The position numbers were made by a program, and so were the translations under genes. Of a stretch of 35,335 bases of DNA, positions 25,639 to 32,692 are shown piece by piece. Below the pieces are notes generated by a model. That model made no database searches, was not told the origin of the DNA, and worked only from the letters and a program-made list of their open reading frames with translations. Numbering within the stretch: the first letter of the stretch is position 1; each line of letters opens with the position of its first letter. The stretch spans positions 1 through 35,335 of the forward strand of contig JABLXG010000033.1 of the NCBI GenBank assembly GCA_013178165.1. Reading direction: 5' to 3'. The DNA is from Anaerolineae bacterium (GTDB taxonomy: Bacteria; Chloroflexota; Anaerolineae; Aggregatilineales; Ch27).

Positions 25639-25785
25639 TTACAGAGCGGCGACGATGTTGGAGAAGATGTTGCCGATGGCCGGGCCGAGCAGGGCCAGGA
25701 TGACGATGACGACGATGGCGACCAGGACGAGAATGAGTGCGTACTCGACGAGACCCTGACCTTCTTCACGTGGCAGGTACAACAT
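25639..25785 (-). CDS. flp: Flp/Fap-type pilin subunit (48 residues)
   Basis: This gene is short but clear. The product starts MLYLPREEGQG, followed by LVEYALILVLVAIVVIVILA and ends FSNIVAAL. That is the Flp pattern: a short basic/acidic leader, a glycine cleavage site, the conserved Glu-Tyr pair five and six residues on, and one hydrophobic helix. A TadV/PilD-type peptidase would cut after Gly11, leaving about 37 residues. ATG 25785 has AGGAGG nine bases upstream, and the gene has its own promoter and terminator. No tad/cpa secretion genes lie in the window, so the export machinery must be encoded elsewhere. Confidence 0.9.
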   Translation of the reverse strand: MLYLPREEGQGLVEYALILVLVAIVVIVILALLGPAIGNIFSNIVAAL

Positions 25786-25841
25786 GGGAAAATACCTCCT
25801 GAAGATGATTAGATCGGATAACCCGTTACCAGGCTACTCGT

Positions 25842-25870
25842 AAGTTAACACAACTCCCCCGGAACGTCAA
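25842..25870 (-). promoter_or_regulatory. promoter of the Flp pilin gene
   Basis: TTGACG (25865-25870) and TAACTT (25842-25847) are 17 bases apart on the minus strand. The -10 matches three of six. The leader is about 50 bases. Confidence 0.55.
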
Positions 25871-25966
25871 CAGTGAGGCATTGTTTTTAGGAATAATTTA
25901 CTACCCGGTGGCTGGCTGATTTGGTTTGATTCTTCATTTGGGGGTTCGTTTCAGTTTTTCTCTTAT

Positions 25967-25996
25967 CTGTCATGGGTGACTCATCCATGTTAGAAT
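25967..25996 (+). promoter_or_regulatory. candidate GANTC-containing promoter of the SH3-like/ccrM unit
   Basis: CTGTCA (25967-25972, four of six) and TAGAAT (25991-25996, five of six) are 18 bases apart. GACTC lies in the spacer (25978-25982) and GAATC overlaps the -10 (25993-25997). A third site, GATTC, is at 25928-25932. The start would be near 26003. Methylation by the downstream enzyme could affect this promoter; this is inference. Confidence 0.45.
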
Positions 25997-26000
25997 CAGC

Positions 26001-26052
26001 CTGTGTCCGGGGGCATGGGTACCTGGCTGATTGGTGCAGGCTGTGTCCGGGG
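26001..26052 (+). repeat. 12-bp direct repeat in the leader of the SH3-like gene
   Basis: CTGTGTCCGGGG occurs at 26001-26012 and at 26041-26052, a 40-base period, both on the plus strand. The copies lie at and after the predicted transcription start, so they could be protein sites or RNA elements. No function is evident. Confidence 0.6.
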
Positions 26053-26145
26053 AAAGTGGAGATCGCAGCGAGCAGATACAGGTTTCTGTTTCTGGCGCTG
26101 ATAGACTTTCATCCAGATGGTGGCAGGTTTTACCGGTGAGTGATC

Positions 26146-26766
26146 ATGGGATATCGATCTTCCGGGCAGAGCGGCCCGCCGGCATGGCTGGTGATCCTGG
26201 TCGGGGCGGCGCTGGTCTTTGGGGGATATTTCATCTGGATTGGCGTGCGCAACTACATGCGCGGCACTTTTGCGGCGGTGACTCCGCTTACACCTGCCGC
26301 ACAAACGCCGGTGGCAACCGGATTGCTGCCAACGGATTTACCGCGCTTCACGCCGGTTCCTACGCGAACGCCAGTACCACCCTGCCAGGAGTTCCGGGTG
26401 GTTGTGCCGGAGGCAATCGTACGCGAATGCGCCAGCACGCGCTGCGCTGTGGCCGGCACCCGGCGCGAAGGAGAGGTCATCTGTGTGCTGGAGCGCGACT
26501 ACATGGCCAGTGACTGGTTCATTGTCGATCTGGATGACAGCCAGTTTTTTACGACTCTAGGCTATATGCACGAGAGTCTGTTGCAGCCCGTCAACCCAAC
26601 ACCGACCCCCTCGATCACCAGCACGCCTCTGCCAACGCTGACACCATTGCCATCTAATACACCGCTGCCGACACCGGCACCAAGCAATACGCCAGACCTG
26701 GCCACTCCTGCCACACCAACGCCGAGCTTCACCCCTTCGCCCACGCCGCCGTTGGTCAGCGGCTGA
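26146..26766 (+). CDS. membrane-anchored SH3-like protein with Thr/Pro-rich tail
   Basis: The 206-residue protein has one N-terminal membrane helix near residues 13-34 ([20 protein letters not shown]) and a Thr/Pro linker. A domain of about 70 residues follows (about 83-150) that resembles bacterial SH3 repeats ([20 protein letters not shown], then WFIVDL and LGYMHESLL). The last 55 residues are almost only Thr, Pro, Ser, Leu and Asn, a low-complexity stalk often seen in surface proteins of Chloroflexota. ATG 26146 has GGTGA six bases upstream. The methyltransferase gene follows 67 bases later with no terminator, so they probably share a message. The SH3 call is by pattern only. Confidence 0.72.
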   Translation: MGYRSSGQSGPPAWLVILVGAALVFGGYFIWIGVRNYMRGTFAAVTPLTPAAQTPVATGLLPTDLPRFTPVPTRTPVPPCQEFRVVVPEAIVRECASTRCAVAGTRREGEVICVLERDYMASDWFIVDLDDSQFFTTLGYMHESLLQPVNPTPTPSITSTPLPTLTPLPSNTPLPTPAPSNTPDLATPATPTPSFTPSPTPPLVSG

Positions 26767-26833
26767 GGTAGATGATCGCCGGATAGTCCGCGTGGGGCTT
26801 GGCAATACAGGAGCAAGGAGAATAGCCGACTGC

Positions 26834-27949
26834 ATGGGTGACGCTGGCCTGCCACTTGACCAGGTGCTTGAAGGGGACTGCATCGAGGTGCTTAACAGGC
26901 TCCCGGAGCGGTCGGTTGACCTGATCTTCGCCGATCCGCCGTACAACCTGCAGCTCCAGCGGGCGCTGTGGCGTCCCAACCTGACACAGGTTGACGCCGT
27001 AGACGATGACTGGGATCGCTTTGAGAGCTTTGCAGCGTATGACGCTTTTACCCACGACTGGTTGACAGCCTGCCGGCGTGTGCTCAAGGATACCGGTACG
27101 CTGTGGGTGATCGGCAGTTATCACAACATCTACCGGATTGGCACGATCCTCCTTGATCTGGGCTTCTGGATCCTGAATGACATTGTCTGGCTGAAGACCA
27201 ACCCCATGCCTCAGTTCCGGGGAGTGCGCTTTGCCAATGCTCACGAAACCCTGTTGTGGGTGCAGAAGCATAAAGGCGCGCGTTATACGTTCAATTACCG
27301 GGCGATGAAAGCGCTTAATGGCGACCTGCAAATGCGCAGCGACTGGGCGCTGCCCATCTGCAGCGGCAAAGAACGCCTGAAGGTGGACGGCAGAAAAGCT
27401 CATGCTACACAGAAGCCTGAAGCGCTGCTCTACCGGGTGATCCTGGCCAGTTCGAATCCCGGCGATGTGGTGCTGGATCCGTTTTTTGGTACGGGGACAA
27501 CTGGCGCAGTCGCCAAGCGGCTGGGCCGCCACTGGATCGGGATTGAGCGCGATCCGGATTATGTACGGCTGGCACGGGAACGGATCGCGGCCGTCGAGGC
27601 AGTGCGGGATTTGGAAGGTATCCTGGCCTCCCGGGAACGGCGTGCTTTACCGCGCGTGCCATTCGGCGCCCTTCTGGAGCATGGCCTGCTCACCCCGGGG
27701 CAGGAACTCTACTTCGATGGCCGGGCTGACCGGGCGGCGCTGGTGCTGGCCAGCGGCCATGTTCGCTGCGGCGAGTTGACTGGTTCGATCCACCAGGTTG
27801 CGCGGCATCTGGCAGGCGGCCCGTGCAATGGCTGGGAGCACTGGTATTATCGCCGGGCTGGCAGCGACGACCTGACCCCGATCAATGCCCTGCGGGATCA
27901 GTTGCGAACTATCAACAGCATCGAGGGTGAGGAACATAGCAGCACATAA
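26834..27949 (+). CDS. ccrM: CcrM-type DNA adenine-N6 methyltransferase (predicted GANTC)
   Basis: This beta-class N6-adenine methyltransferase of 371 residues resembles CcrM/M.HinfI closely. It has [20 protein letters not shown] and the catalytic DPPYNLQL near residue 34, then [40 protein letters not shown] and [11 protein letters not shown]. It continues with [23 protein letters not shown] and the SAM-binding [19 protein letters not shown] near residue 214. The C-terminal region (about 271-355, [14 protein letters not shown], then CNGWEHWYY) matches the RAMA domain found in CcrM. No restriction gene is adjacent, so it is an orphan enzyme here. ATG 26834 has AAGGAG 13 bases upstream, a long spacing; no better start was found. 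Confidence 0.9.
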   Translation: MGDAGLPLDQVLEGDCIEVLNRLPERSVDLIFADPPYNLQLQRALWRPNLTQVDAVDDDWDRFESFAAYDAFTHDWLTACRRVLKDTGTLWVIGSYHNIYRIGTILLDLGFWILNDIVWLKTNPMPQFRGVRFANAHETLLWVQKHKGARYTFNYRAMKALNGDLQMRSDWALPICSGKERLKVDGRKAHATQKPEALLYRVILASSNPGDVVLDPFFGTGTTGAVAKRLGRHWIGIERDPDYVRLARERIAAVEAVRDLEGILASRERRALPRVPFGALLEHGLLTPGQELYFDGRADRAALVLASGHVRCGELTGSIHQVARHLAGGPCNGWEHWYYRRAGSDDLTPINALRDQLRTINSIEGEEHSST

Positions 27950-27980
27950 CCCGTGACGCTGCGTTTGCCGATCGCTGTAC

Positions 27981-28418
27981 TCAGCCGCGGTTGGAGAGGG
28001 CAAGCGCGGCCTCGCGCAATGCGTCCCGGTTAGGAATGCCGCTGTGCTGTTGGATCAGATTACCCTGTCCATCGAACAGCAAAAAGACCGGCACAGCACG
28101 CACACCATAGCGCCGGGCAAGCTCACGCCCCGGCCCATTCAGAATATCCAGCCGCAACACTTCCACTTTTCCGCGCAGGTCGGCTTCTAGCCCATCCACG
28201 ATAGGCTTGGCGATCAGGCACTGCGTTCAAAGATTGGAATAGAGTTCCACGATCACCGGCTGACCGGCGGAAATTCGTGCCTCCAGAGCATCGATAGTCT
28301 CAATGGGCGAAGGGCGTGTGCCCAGGACAAGCTGGGCCAGGCCGAACAGGATCAGCAGGGCCAGCAGGAAGGCCAGATTAGGGTGACGGTGAATGAATCG
28401 GCGCAGACGAGCCAGCAT
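27981..28418 (-). CDS. candidate selenoprotein: membrane-anchored thioredoxin-like protein (UxxC)
   Basis: Read through one in-frame TGA (complement of 28227-28229, codon 64), this frame gives 145 residues. A basic start and one membrane helix (about residues 14-34) lead to a thioredoxin-like domain. It has PVIVELYSNL, then the TGA, then TQCLIAKPIVDGLEADL, RRYGVRAVPVFLLFDGQGN with the cis-proline, and a final helix. Thioredoxins have CxxC exactly where U-T-Q-C stands here, so TGA occupies the first redox cysteine. Codons on both sides stay in one frame. A SECIS-like hairpin follows the TGA at 28189-28207. It would reduce disulfides or peroxides outside the membrane. The alternatives are a nonsense mutation or sequencing error. 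It ends the hutI-SDR-trx run; selA/B/C/D are not in the window. Confidence 0.78.
28189..28207 (-). other. SECIS-like stem-loop downstream of the in-frame UGA
   Basis: On the minus strand AGCCTATC pairs with GATGGGCT (eight pairs, one G-U) around a GTG loop at 28197-28199. The loop begins 28 bases after the UGA. Published bacterial SECIS rules ask for a stem-loop with the apical loop 16-37 bases from UGA and a G in the first two loop bases; both are met. The element lies within the coding frame, as in other bacteria. Confidence 0.6.
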
Positions 28419-28488
28419 ATATCAGTCTTTCGTGTAGTGAGATAAAACAGGTATCCTGTAAAGTTGGATGCTACCTGGTAGCCGGATG

Positions 28489-29280
28489 TTACATCTGGTG
28501 CAGCCAGCGGCGGAAGCGGCGCAATTCAATCGCCTGCTCCAGGCGCCGGGTCAATGGAAACAGGCGGTCCGCCAGCAGCAGTGCCATAAACAGACGGGAT
28601 GGGTGTACAGCCTGTTGATCGCGCTCGATCCCGCGCAGGATGCACCGGGCGACGTGTTCGGCGTTCTGGGTAGGCCAGGGGTAGGGCGCGTCTTTGCCGC
28701 GGGCTGAACGGTGGAAAAAGCCAGTTCGGGTGCCAATCGGATACACCAGCAGCAACCGCGCCGGATCGTCCAGTTCCAGCCGGTAGCCTTCGGCGAAGCG
28801 ATCCAGCGCTGCTTTGGTGGCGCTGTAGATGGCATATCCCGGTATAGCCAGGCGAGCCATTGCTGAGGCCACCATGACGACTTTATACGGACGGTCGCGG
28901 TTAATCTCCCTCATGCGGACAGCGGCATAGATCGGCCCCAGGGTATTGACTTCAAAGATGCGCGCCAGCCGATCCCATTCCGCCTGTTCCAGCTTTTCAT
29001 AGTAGGCGAAGCCTGCACAGGCGATCAGGAGATCAATGCCCCCCAGCGCTGACAGGGCCAGGTCAAAGAGCGCATCGATATCCTGCGCGTTTCCCATGTC
29101 ACCGACGTACGGGATCACTTCTGCCTGGCCGCCTGCTGCCCGGATGGCGTCCTCCAGACGGTCAGGCTGGATATCGACGGCGATAACCCGGCAGGGGTGA
29201 TCTACCAGCAAACCCAGCAAGGCGCGGCCTATGCCGGAGGCAGCGCCAGTGAGGATGATCTGGCTCTGGTCAATCTGCAA
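28489..29280 (-). CDS. short-chain dehydrogenase/reductase
   Basis: The 263-residue product is a classical SDR with a Rossmann fold. The nucleotide-binding TGAASGIG lies near residues 11-18, and the acidic D in VIAVDIQPDR near residue 36 favours NAD(H). NTLGPIYAA lies near residue 117, and the catalytic Ser and YxxxK are in YAIYSATKAA near residue 153. The C-terminal 60 residues are longer and hydrophobic (LFMALLLADRLFPLTRRLEQ), which suggests membrane contact and a lipid-like substrate. The start is a TTG at 29280 with AAAGGG nine bases upstream. The gene lies 27 bases after hutI in the same direction. The substrate is unknown. Confidence 0.85.
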   Translation of the reverse strand: MQIDQSQIILTGAASGIGRALLGLLVDHPCRVIAVDIQPDRLEDAIRAAGGQAEVIPYVGDMGNAQDIDALFDLALSALGGIDLLIACAGFAYYEKLEQAEWDRLARIFEVNTLGPIYAAVRMREINRDRPYKVVMVASAMARLAIPGYAIYSATKAALDRFAEGYRLELDDPARLLLVYPIGTRTGFFHRSARGKDAPYPWPTQNAEHVARCILRGIERDQQAVHPSRLFMALLLADRLFPLTRRLEQAIELRRFRRWLHQM

Positions 29281-29307
29281 GGTATCTAGCCCTTTCCGTA
29301 GAGTCGC

Positions 29308-30588
29308 TCAGCGCGGCGCGGTGTAGACAGGCCGTCCAGCGACGATCACCTGCTCGACTAGGTTGACGCCAAAGTGGTAGCCCAGTTCGCGGTAGTCGCC
29401 GGTGCGCCAGATTACCACATCGGCGGCGCGGCCCGATTCCAGACTCCCGAGCTGGTCGCCCAGCGCCAGCGCCCACGCCGCATTGAGCGTGCAGGCCACG
29501 AGCGCCTGGGCCTGGGTCAGGCGCTGATAGCGGGTAGCCAGCGCCAGGACAAACTGCAGGTTCTCCGTCCAGGCCGGACCGGGATTACAGTCGGTCGCCA
29601 GGGCGAGGATCGCACCCGCGTCGAGCAGCTTTTTCACTGGCGGGTAGTGACTGCTGCCCAGCCCGAAAGGCGTGGTGGGCAGGGCAACGGCGACGGTCTG
29701 GCTGGCACCGAGTAGCGCGATCTCCTCATCGGGAGTGACGTCAAGATGATCGAGGGAGGTTACCCCCAGCTCAACACCGAGGCGCGTCCCGCCCAGCGCC
29801 ACGAACTCATCGACATGGATCTTCAGCTTCAAACCGGCTTTGAGAGCGGCTTCCAGAATGCAGCGCGTTTGCTCAAGCGTGAAAGCGCCTTCCTCGCAGA
29901 AGACATCGCAGAACATCACGCCCGGCCAGTGCTCTGCCTTCCAGGCGGCAACAGCCGGCAACATTTCCTTTATTACCAGGTCAACGTAGGCGTCAGACTG
30001 GCCGGTGTATTCCGGCGGCACTGCGTGCGCGCCCAGAAAAGTCGGGATGACGCGGATCGGATGTTCCGCGTCCAGCAGGGCGATGGCACTGAGCATCTTG
30101 ATCTCCTCAGCGGTGCTCAGACCATAGCCCGTCTTGATCTCTACAGTGGTTGTGCCGTGTTGGAGGGCCAGATCAAGGCGTTGCAGGCCGGTAGTCACCA
30201 GTTCATCCAGGCTAGCCTGACGGGTAGCCTGGACCGTCCGGTTGATCCCGCCTCCCTCCGCCATGATCTGCTGGTACGTCGCGCCCCTGATACGCCGTTC
30301 GAACTCCTCAGCCCGGTCCCCGGCCCAGACCAGATGGGTGTGCGGATCAACCAGGCCGGGCGTTACCAGCCGCCCGCCAGCATCGATGACGTCGTCGGCG
30401 CTATAGGTGGCGGTGATCGATTCGGTCAGGCCAACGGCCTGCACAAGGCCATCTTGGATGGCCAGAGCGCCATCTTCGATCAGCCCCAGATCACCCAGGG
30501 CATGCCCGCGCTGTGGGCCGTTGTTATGGGGCGGGATGGTGCACAACTGTCGCGCATGGGTGATCAGCAGATCGACGTGCTGGCGCAT
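29308..30588 (-). CDS. hutI: imidazolonepropionase
   Basis: HutI hydrolyses imidazolone-5-propionate to formiminoglutamate, the third step of histidine breakdown. The 426-residue product has the amidohydrolase metal site DPHTHLVWAGDRAEEFERR near residue 80, then GTTTVEIKTGYGL near 150. IPTFLGAHAVPPEY is near 185, KIHVDEFVALGG near 255 and LATDCNPGPAWTENLQ near 332. Length is normal (about 400-420). ATG 30588 has GGAG six bases upstream. No hutH, hutU or hutG lies in the window; the neighbours are an SDR and the candidate selenoprotein, so the hut pathway must be split over the genome. Confidence 0.94.
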   Translation of the reverse strand: MRQHVDLLITHARQLCTIPPHNNGPQRGHALGDLGLIEDGALAIQDGLVQAVGLTESITATYSADDVIDAGGRLVTPGLVDPHTHLVWAGDRAEEFERRIRGATYQQIMAEGGGINRTVQATRQASLDELVTTGLQRLDLALQHGTTTVEIKTGYGLSTAEEIKMLSAIALLDAEHPIRVIPTFLGAHAVPPEYTGQSDAYVDLVIKEMLPAVAAWKAEHWPGVMFCDVFCEEGAFTLEQTRCILEAALKAGLKLKIHVDEFVALGGTRLGVELGVTSLDHLDVTPDEEIALLGASQTVAVALPTTPFGLGSSHYPPVKKLLDAGAILALATDCNPGPAWTENLQFVLALATRYQRLTQAQALVACTLNAAWALALGDQLGSLESGRAADVVIWRTGDYRELGYHFGVNLVEQVIVAGRPVYTAPR

Positions 30589-30641
30589 ACCTGTCTCCCC
30601 CTGTCCGGGTGCTCTGGAGAACCGCAAGATCAGCGTTTGGG

Positions 30642-30670
30642 TTGATTTTAGCGCAGTTTGTCTGCAGAAT
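30642..30670 (+). promoter_or_regulatory. candidate promoter of the C39-like peptidase gene
   Basis: TTGATT (30642-30647) and CAGAAT (30665-30670) are 17 bases apart, each matching four of six. The leader would be about 73 bases. A TAAAAT on the minus strand (30645-30650) could be the -10 of hutI, so the two divergent promoters may overlap. Confidence 0.5.
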
Positions 30671-30749
30671 GGCCTTACAGCGCAACCGGTGAACCGCTGT
30701 GCAAACGTTGCTGAAACGAAGCTCACCGGGGGAAAGGCATTGTTGACCG

Positions 30750-31793
30750 ATGAAAGGGATATCTGGCCGGGTCACGCGGGGCTTGCTGGTGATACTGCTG
30801 ATGAGCCTGGCCATACCTGTCGCTGCCCAGGGCGGGGAAAGGTTGCCGCTGACGGCCCACCTGACTGGTTTCCGTCACGAGTATCAGGGCTGGAACAATT
30901 GCGGTCCGGCAACGCTGACGATGGCCCTGAGCTACTACGGCTGGGCCAACGATCAGATCGTGGCTGCCCGGTGGCTCAAACCTGACCCTGAAGATAAGAA
31001 TGTCAGCGCGGACCAGATGGCCGCGTTTGTCAACCAGTTCACGCCTGTTCGAGCGCTGGTGCGCTATGCCGGGGACCTGGATCGGCTGCGGCAGCTGGTC
31101 AACGCAGGTTACCCGGTTGTGGTGGCGGCAGGTTTTGAGCCGGGCGATGAGGACTGGATGGGGCACTATCTCCTTGTGGCGGGCTACGACGATCTCGCCG
31201 GGACGATTCTCAGCCAGGATTCCTACCTGGGGCCGGATACAATCTACCGGCAGGATGATTTCGACCGCTACTGGCGGCATTTCAACCGGGTGTACATTGT
31301 GCTCTACCCGCCGGAAGAGGAAGCTGCGGTGCTGGCGCTGCTTGGCGATGACGCCGATGTACAGTCGAATTTCGAGCGTGCGCTGGCTGTTGCCCGGCAG
31401 GAGGCCGCCGCCAGCAGCGATGATCCGTTTGCCTGGTTCAACCTGGGAACAAGCTATGTTCTACTGGGGCAATACGAACAGGCTGCGCTGGCCTTCGACC
31501 GGGCGCGGACGACGGGCCAGGGATTGCCCTGGCGGATGCTGTGGTATCAGTTCGGCCCATTTGAAGCCTACTACAGGGCAGGACGCTACTATGATATGCT
31601 TGACCTGGTGCGCTTCAACCTGGCAACCACGCCGGAAGGCGAACATGCCATTGAGGAAACGTATTACTATGCCGGGCTGGCCAGAGCCGCGCTCGGCGAG
31701 ACTGAGCGTGCTATTCTCAATTTGCGCCAGGCGCTCCTGATCAACCCGAACTTTGTTCCGGCTGCCGAAGCCCTGGCAACTCTGGAACCATAG
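30750..31793 (+). CDS. secreted C39-like cysteine peptidase domain with TPR repeats
   Basis: The 347-residue product has a signal peptide (about residues 1-26, ending PVAAQG). A C39-family papain-like domain follows, with the catalytic cysteine in NNCGPATLTMALSYYGW near residue 51 and the histidine in GHYLLVAGYDD near residue 137. The C-terminal half (about 205-347) contains TPR units (AWFNLGTSYVLLGQYEQAAL and YYYAGLARAALGETERAI). The protein should be outside the membrane and may cut peptides or bind them. ATG 30750 is fixed by an in-frame TGA two codons upstream; its ribosome site is distant (GGGGGAAAGG, 12 bases). Confidence 0.83.
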   Translation: MKGISGRVTRGLLVILLMSLAIPVAAQGGERLPLTAHLTGFRHEYQGWNNCGPATLTMALSYYGWANDQIVAARWLKPDPEDKNVSADQMAAFVNQFTPVRALVRYAGDLDRLRQLVNAGYPVVVAAGFEPGDEDWMGHYLLVAGYDDLAGTILSQDSYLGPDTIYRQDDFDRYWRHFNRVYIVLYPPEEEAAVLALLGDDADVQSNFERALAVARQEAAASSDDPFAWFNLGTSYVLLGQYEQAALAFDRARTTGQGLPWRMLWYQFGPFEAYYRAGRYYDMLDLVRFNLATTPEGEHAIEETYYYAGLARAALGETERAILNLRQALLINPNFVPAAEALATLEP

Positions 31794-31806
31794 GTTGCTG
31801 TTGCCA

Positions 31807-32676
31807 ATGTTGTTCAGCAGGTCTATCGTACCGCGTCTGGTATCCGTAGATGCCAGGCACAGCGTGTTACCGCTATTGGCGGATACGCAATTTGTCATGA
31901 CGCACCTTGACTGGCGGACGCCGGAGGAATGGCTGGCCGATCCTGCCATCACTGTCTGCGCTGGATATGACGGCAGAGAGGCGGTCGCTGTCATGGCAAC
32001 CAGCGTTCCGGAAGAAGGGGTGTGCTGGCTGCGCGTGCTGGCAGTGGGCAGGGGCATCAGCCTGGGCCGGGCGACCCGCCAGCTCTGGTCATGTCTGGCT
32101 TCACATTTGCGGGCTGAGGGTGTCCGCGAGGTCTACGTTATTGTTCTGGCGGAGTGGGCGCATTATCCCCTGCTGGAGGCCGGCTTTCGCCGGGTTGAGG
32201 ATGTCATTCTGCTGGAGCGTGCGCCGGATGCGCCGTTACCTCCTCAGGCTCCACGACCGGACGCGCTGTGCATGATCCCGGTCAATGATGGATTGCTGGG
32301 GATGGTGAAGGCCGTCGACCGGGCTACATTTGCGCCCTGCTGGCGATTAGACACTGGCGACTTGCAGGTGGCCAGCAGGCAGGCGGCAGTCTTTCTGCTG
32401 GCCGAGGTAGCCGGGAGACCGGCCGGTTACGCCCTGGTCACCGCCATAGACGGCGAAGCTCATCTGGCACGGCTGGCCACTGCCCCCGTTTTTCAGCGTT
32501 GCGGAGTCGCCACTGCCCTGCTGCATGAGGCAGTTCCGGTTCTGAGGGCGGCAGGGTTGCCCCTGACAACGGTTAATACCCAGCGCAGCAACCAGGCATC
32601 CCGGCAGCTATACGCTCGCTGGGGATTCAGGGAGACGGGTTTCTGGCTGCCTGTGCTGGCGGCTTCACCGGGGTGA
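31807..32676 (+). CDS. GNAT-family N-acetyltransferase
   Basis: The 289-residue product has a C-terminal GNAT domain with the acetyl-CoA loop LARLATAPVFQRCGVATALL near residues 220-239. It is followed by NTQRSNQASRQLYARWGFRET, the usual helix-strand end. The N-terminal 150 residues also look like a GNAT fold that has lost the loop (RAEGVREVYVIVLAEWAHYP, EAGFRRVEDVILLER), so the protein may be a tandem GNAT. The start is uncertain: ATG 31807 has only a weak ribosome site, 13 bases after the preceding stop. It probably shares the message of the C39 gene. The substrate is unknown. Confidence 0.78.
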   Translation: MLFSRSIVPRLVSVDARHSVLPLLADTQFVMTHLDWRTPEEWLADPAITVCAGYDGREAVAVMATSVPEEGVCWLRVLAVGRGISLGRATRQLWSCLASHLRAEGVREVYVIVLAEWAHYPLLEAGFRRVEDVILLERAPDAPLPPQAPRPDALCMIPVNDGLLGMVKAVDRATFAPCWRLDTGDLQVASRQAAVFLLAEVAGRPAGYALVTAIDGEAHLARLATAPVFQRCGVATALLHEAVPVLRAAGLPLTTVNTQRSNQASRQLYARWGFRETGFWLPVLAASPG

Positions 32677-32692
32677 TGGCCTGCTCGCCAGA

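Larger units (their letters stand above)
25786..26145. other. 360-base intergenic region between flp and the SH3-like gene
   Basis: This is the longest stretch without a gene. It holds the flp promoter (-), an A/T-richer part at about 25875-25970, three GANTC sites at 25928-25932, 25978-25982 and 25993-25997, a candidate plus-strand promoter, and a 12-bp direct repeat in the following leader. CTGGCTGATT also occurs twice, near 25911 and 26023. No small open frame with a ribosome site was found. Confidence 0.6.

Noticed and set aside
25431-25769. A 112-residue Ser-rich frame on the minus strand
   Set aside because: It is a shifted-frame shadow of the Flp pilin gene and its terminator; its N-terminal Ser run comes from the pilin hydrophobic codons read in another frame.
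15603-27949. Three proteins of exactly 371 residues (ManC-type, DprA, CcrM-type)
   Set aside because: Their families and sequences are unrelated; the equal lengths are a coincidence and partly depend on start choices.
28227-28229. Treating the thioredoxin-like locus as a pseudogene split by a stop
   Set aside because: Both halves stay in one frame, the conserved residues are intact, and the TGA is at the redox-cysteine position followed by a SECIS-like hairpin. Selenocysteine explains all this better, though the pseudogene reading is not excluded.
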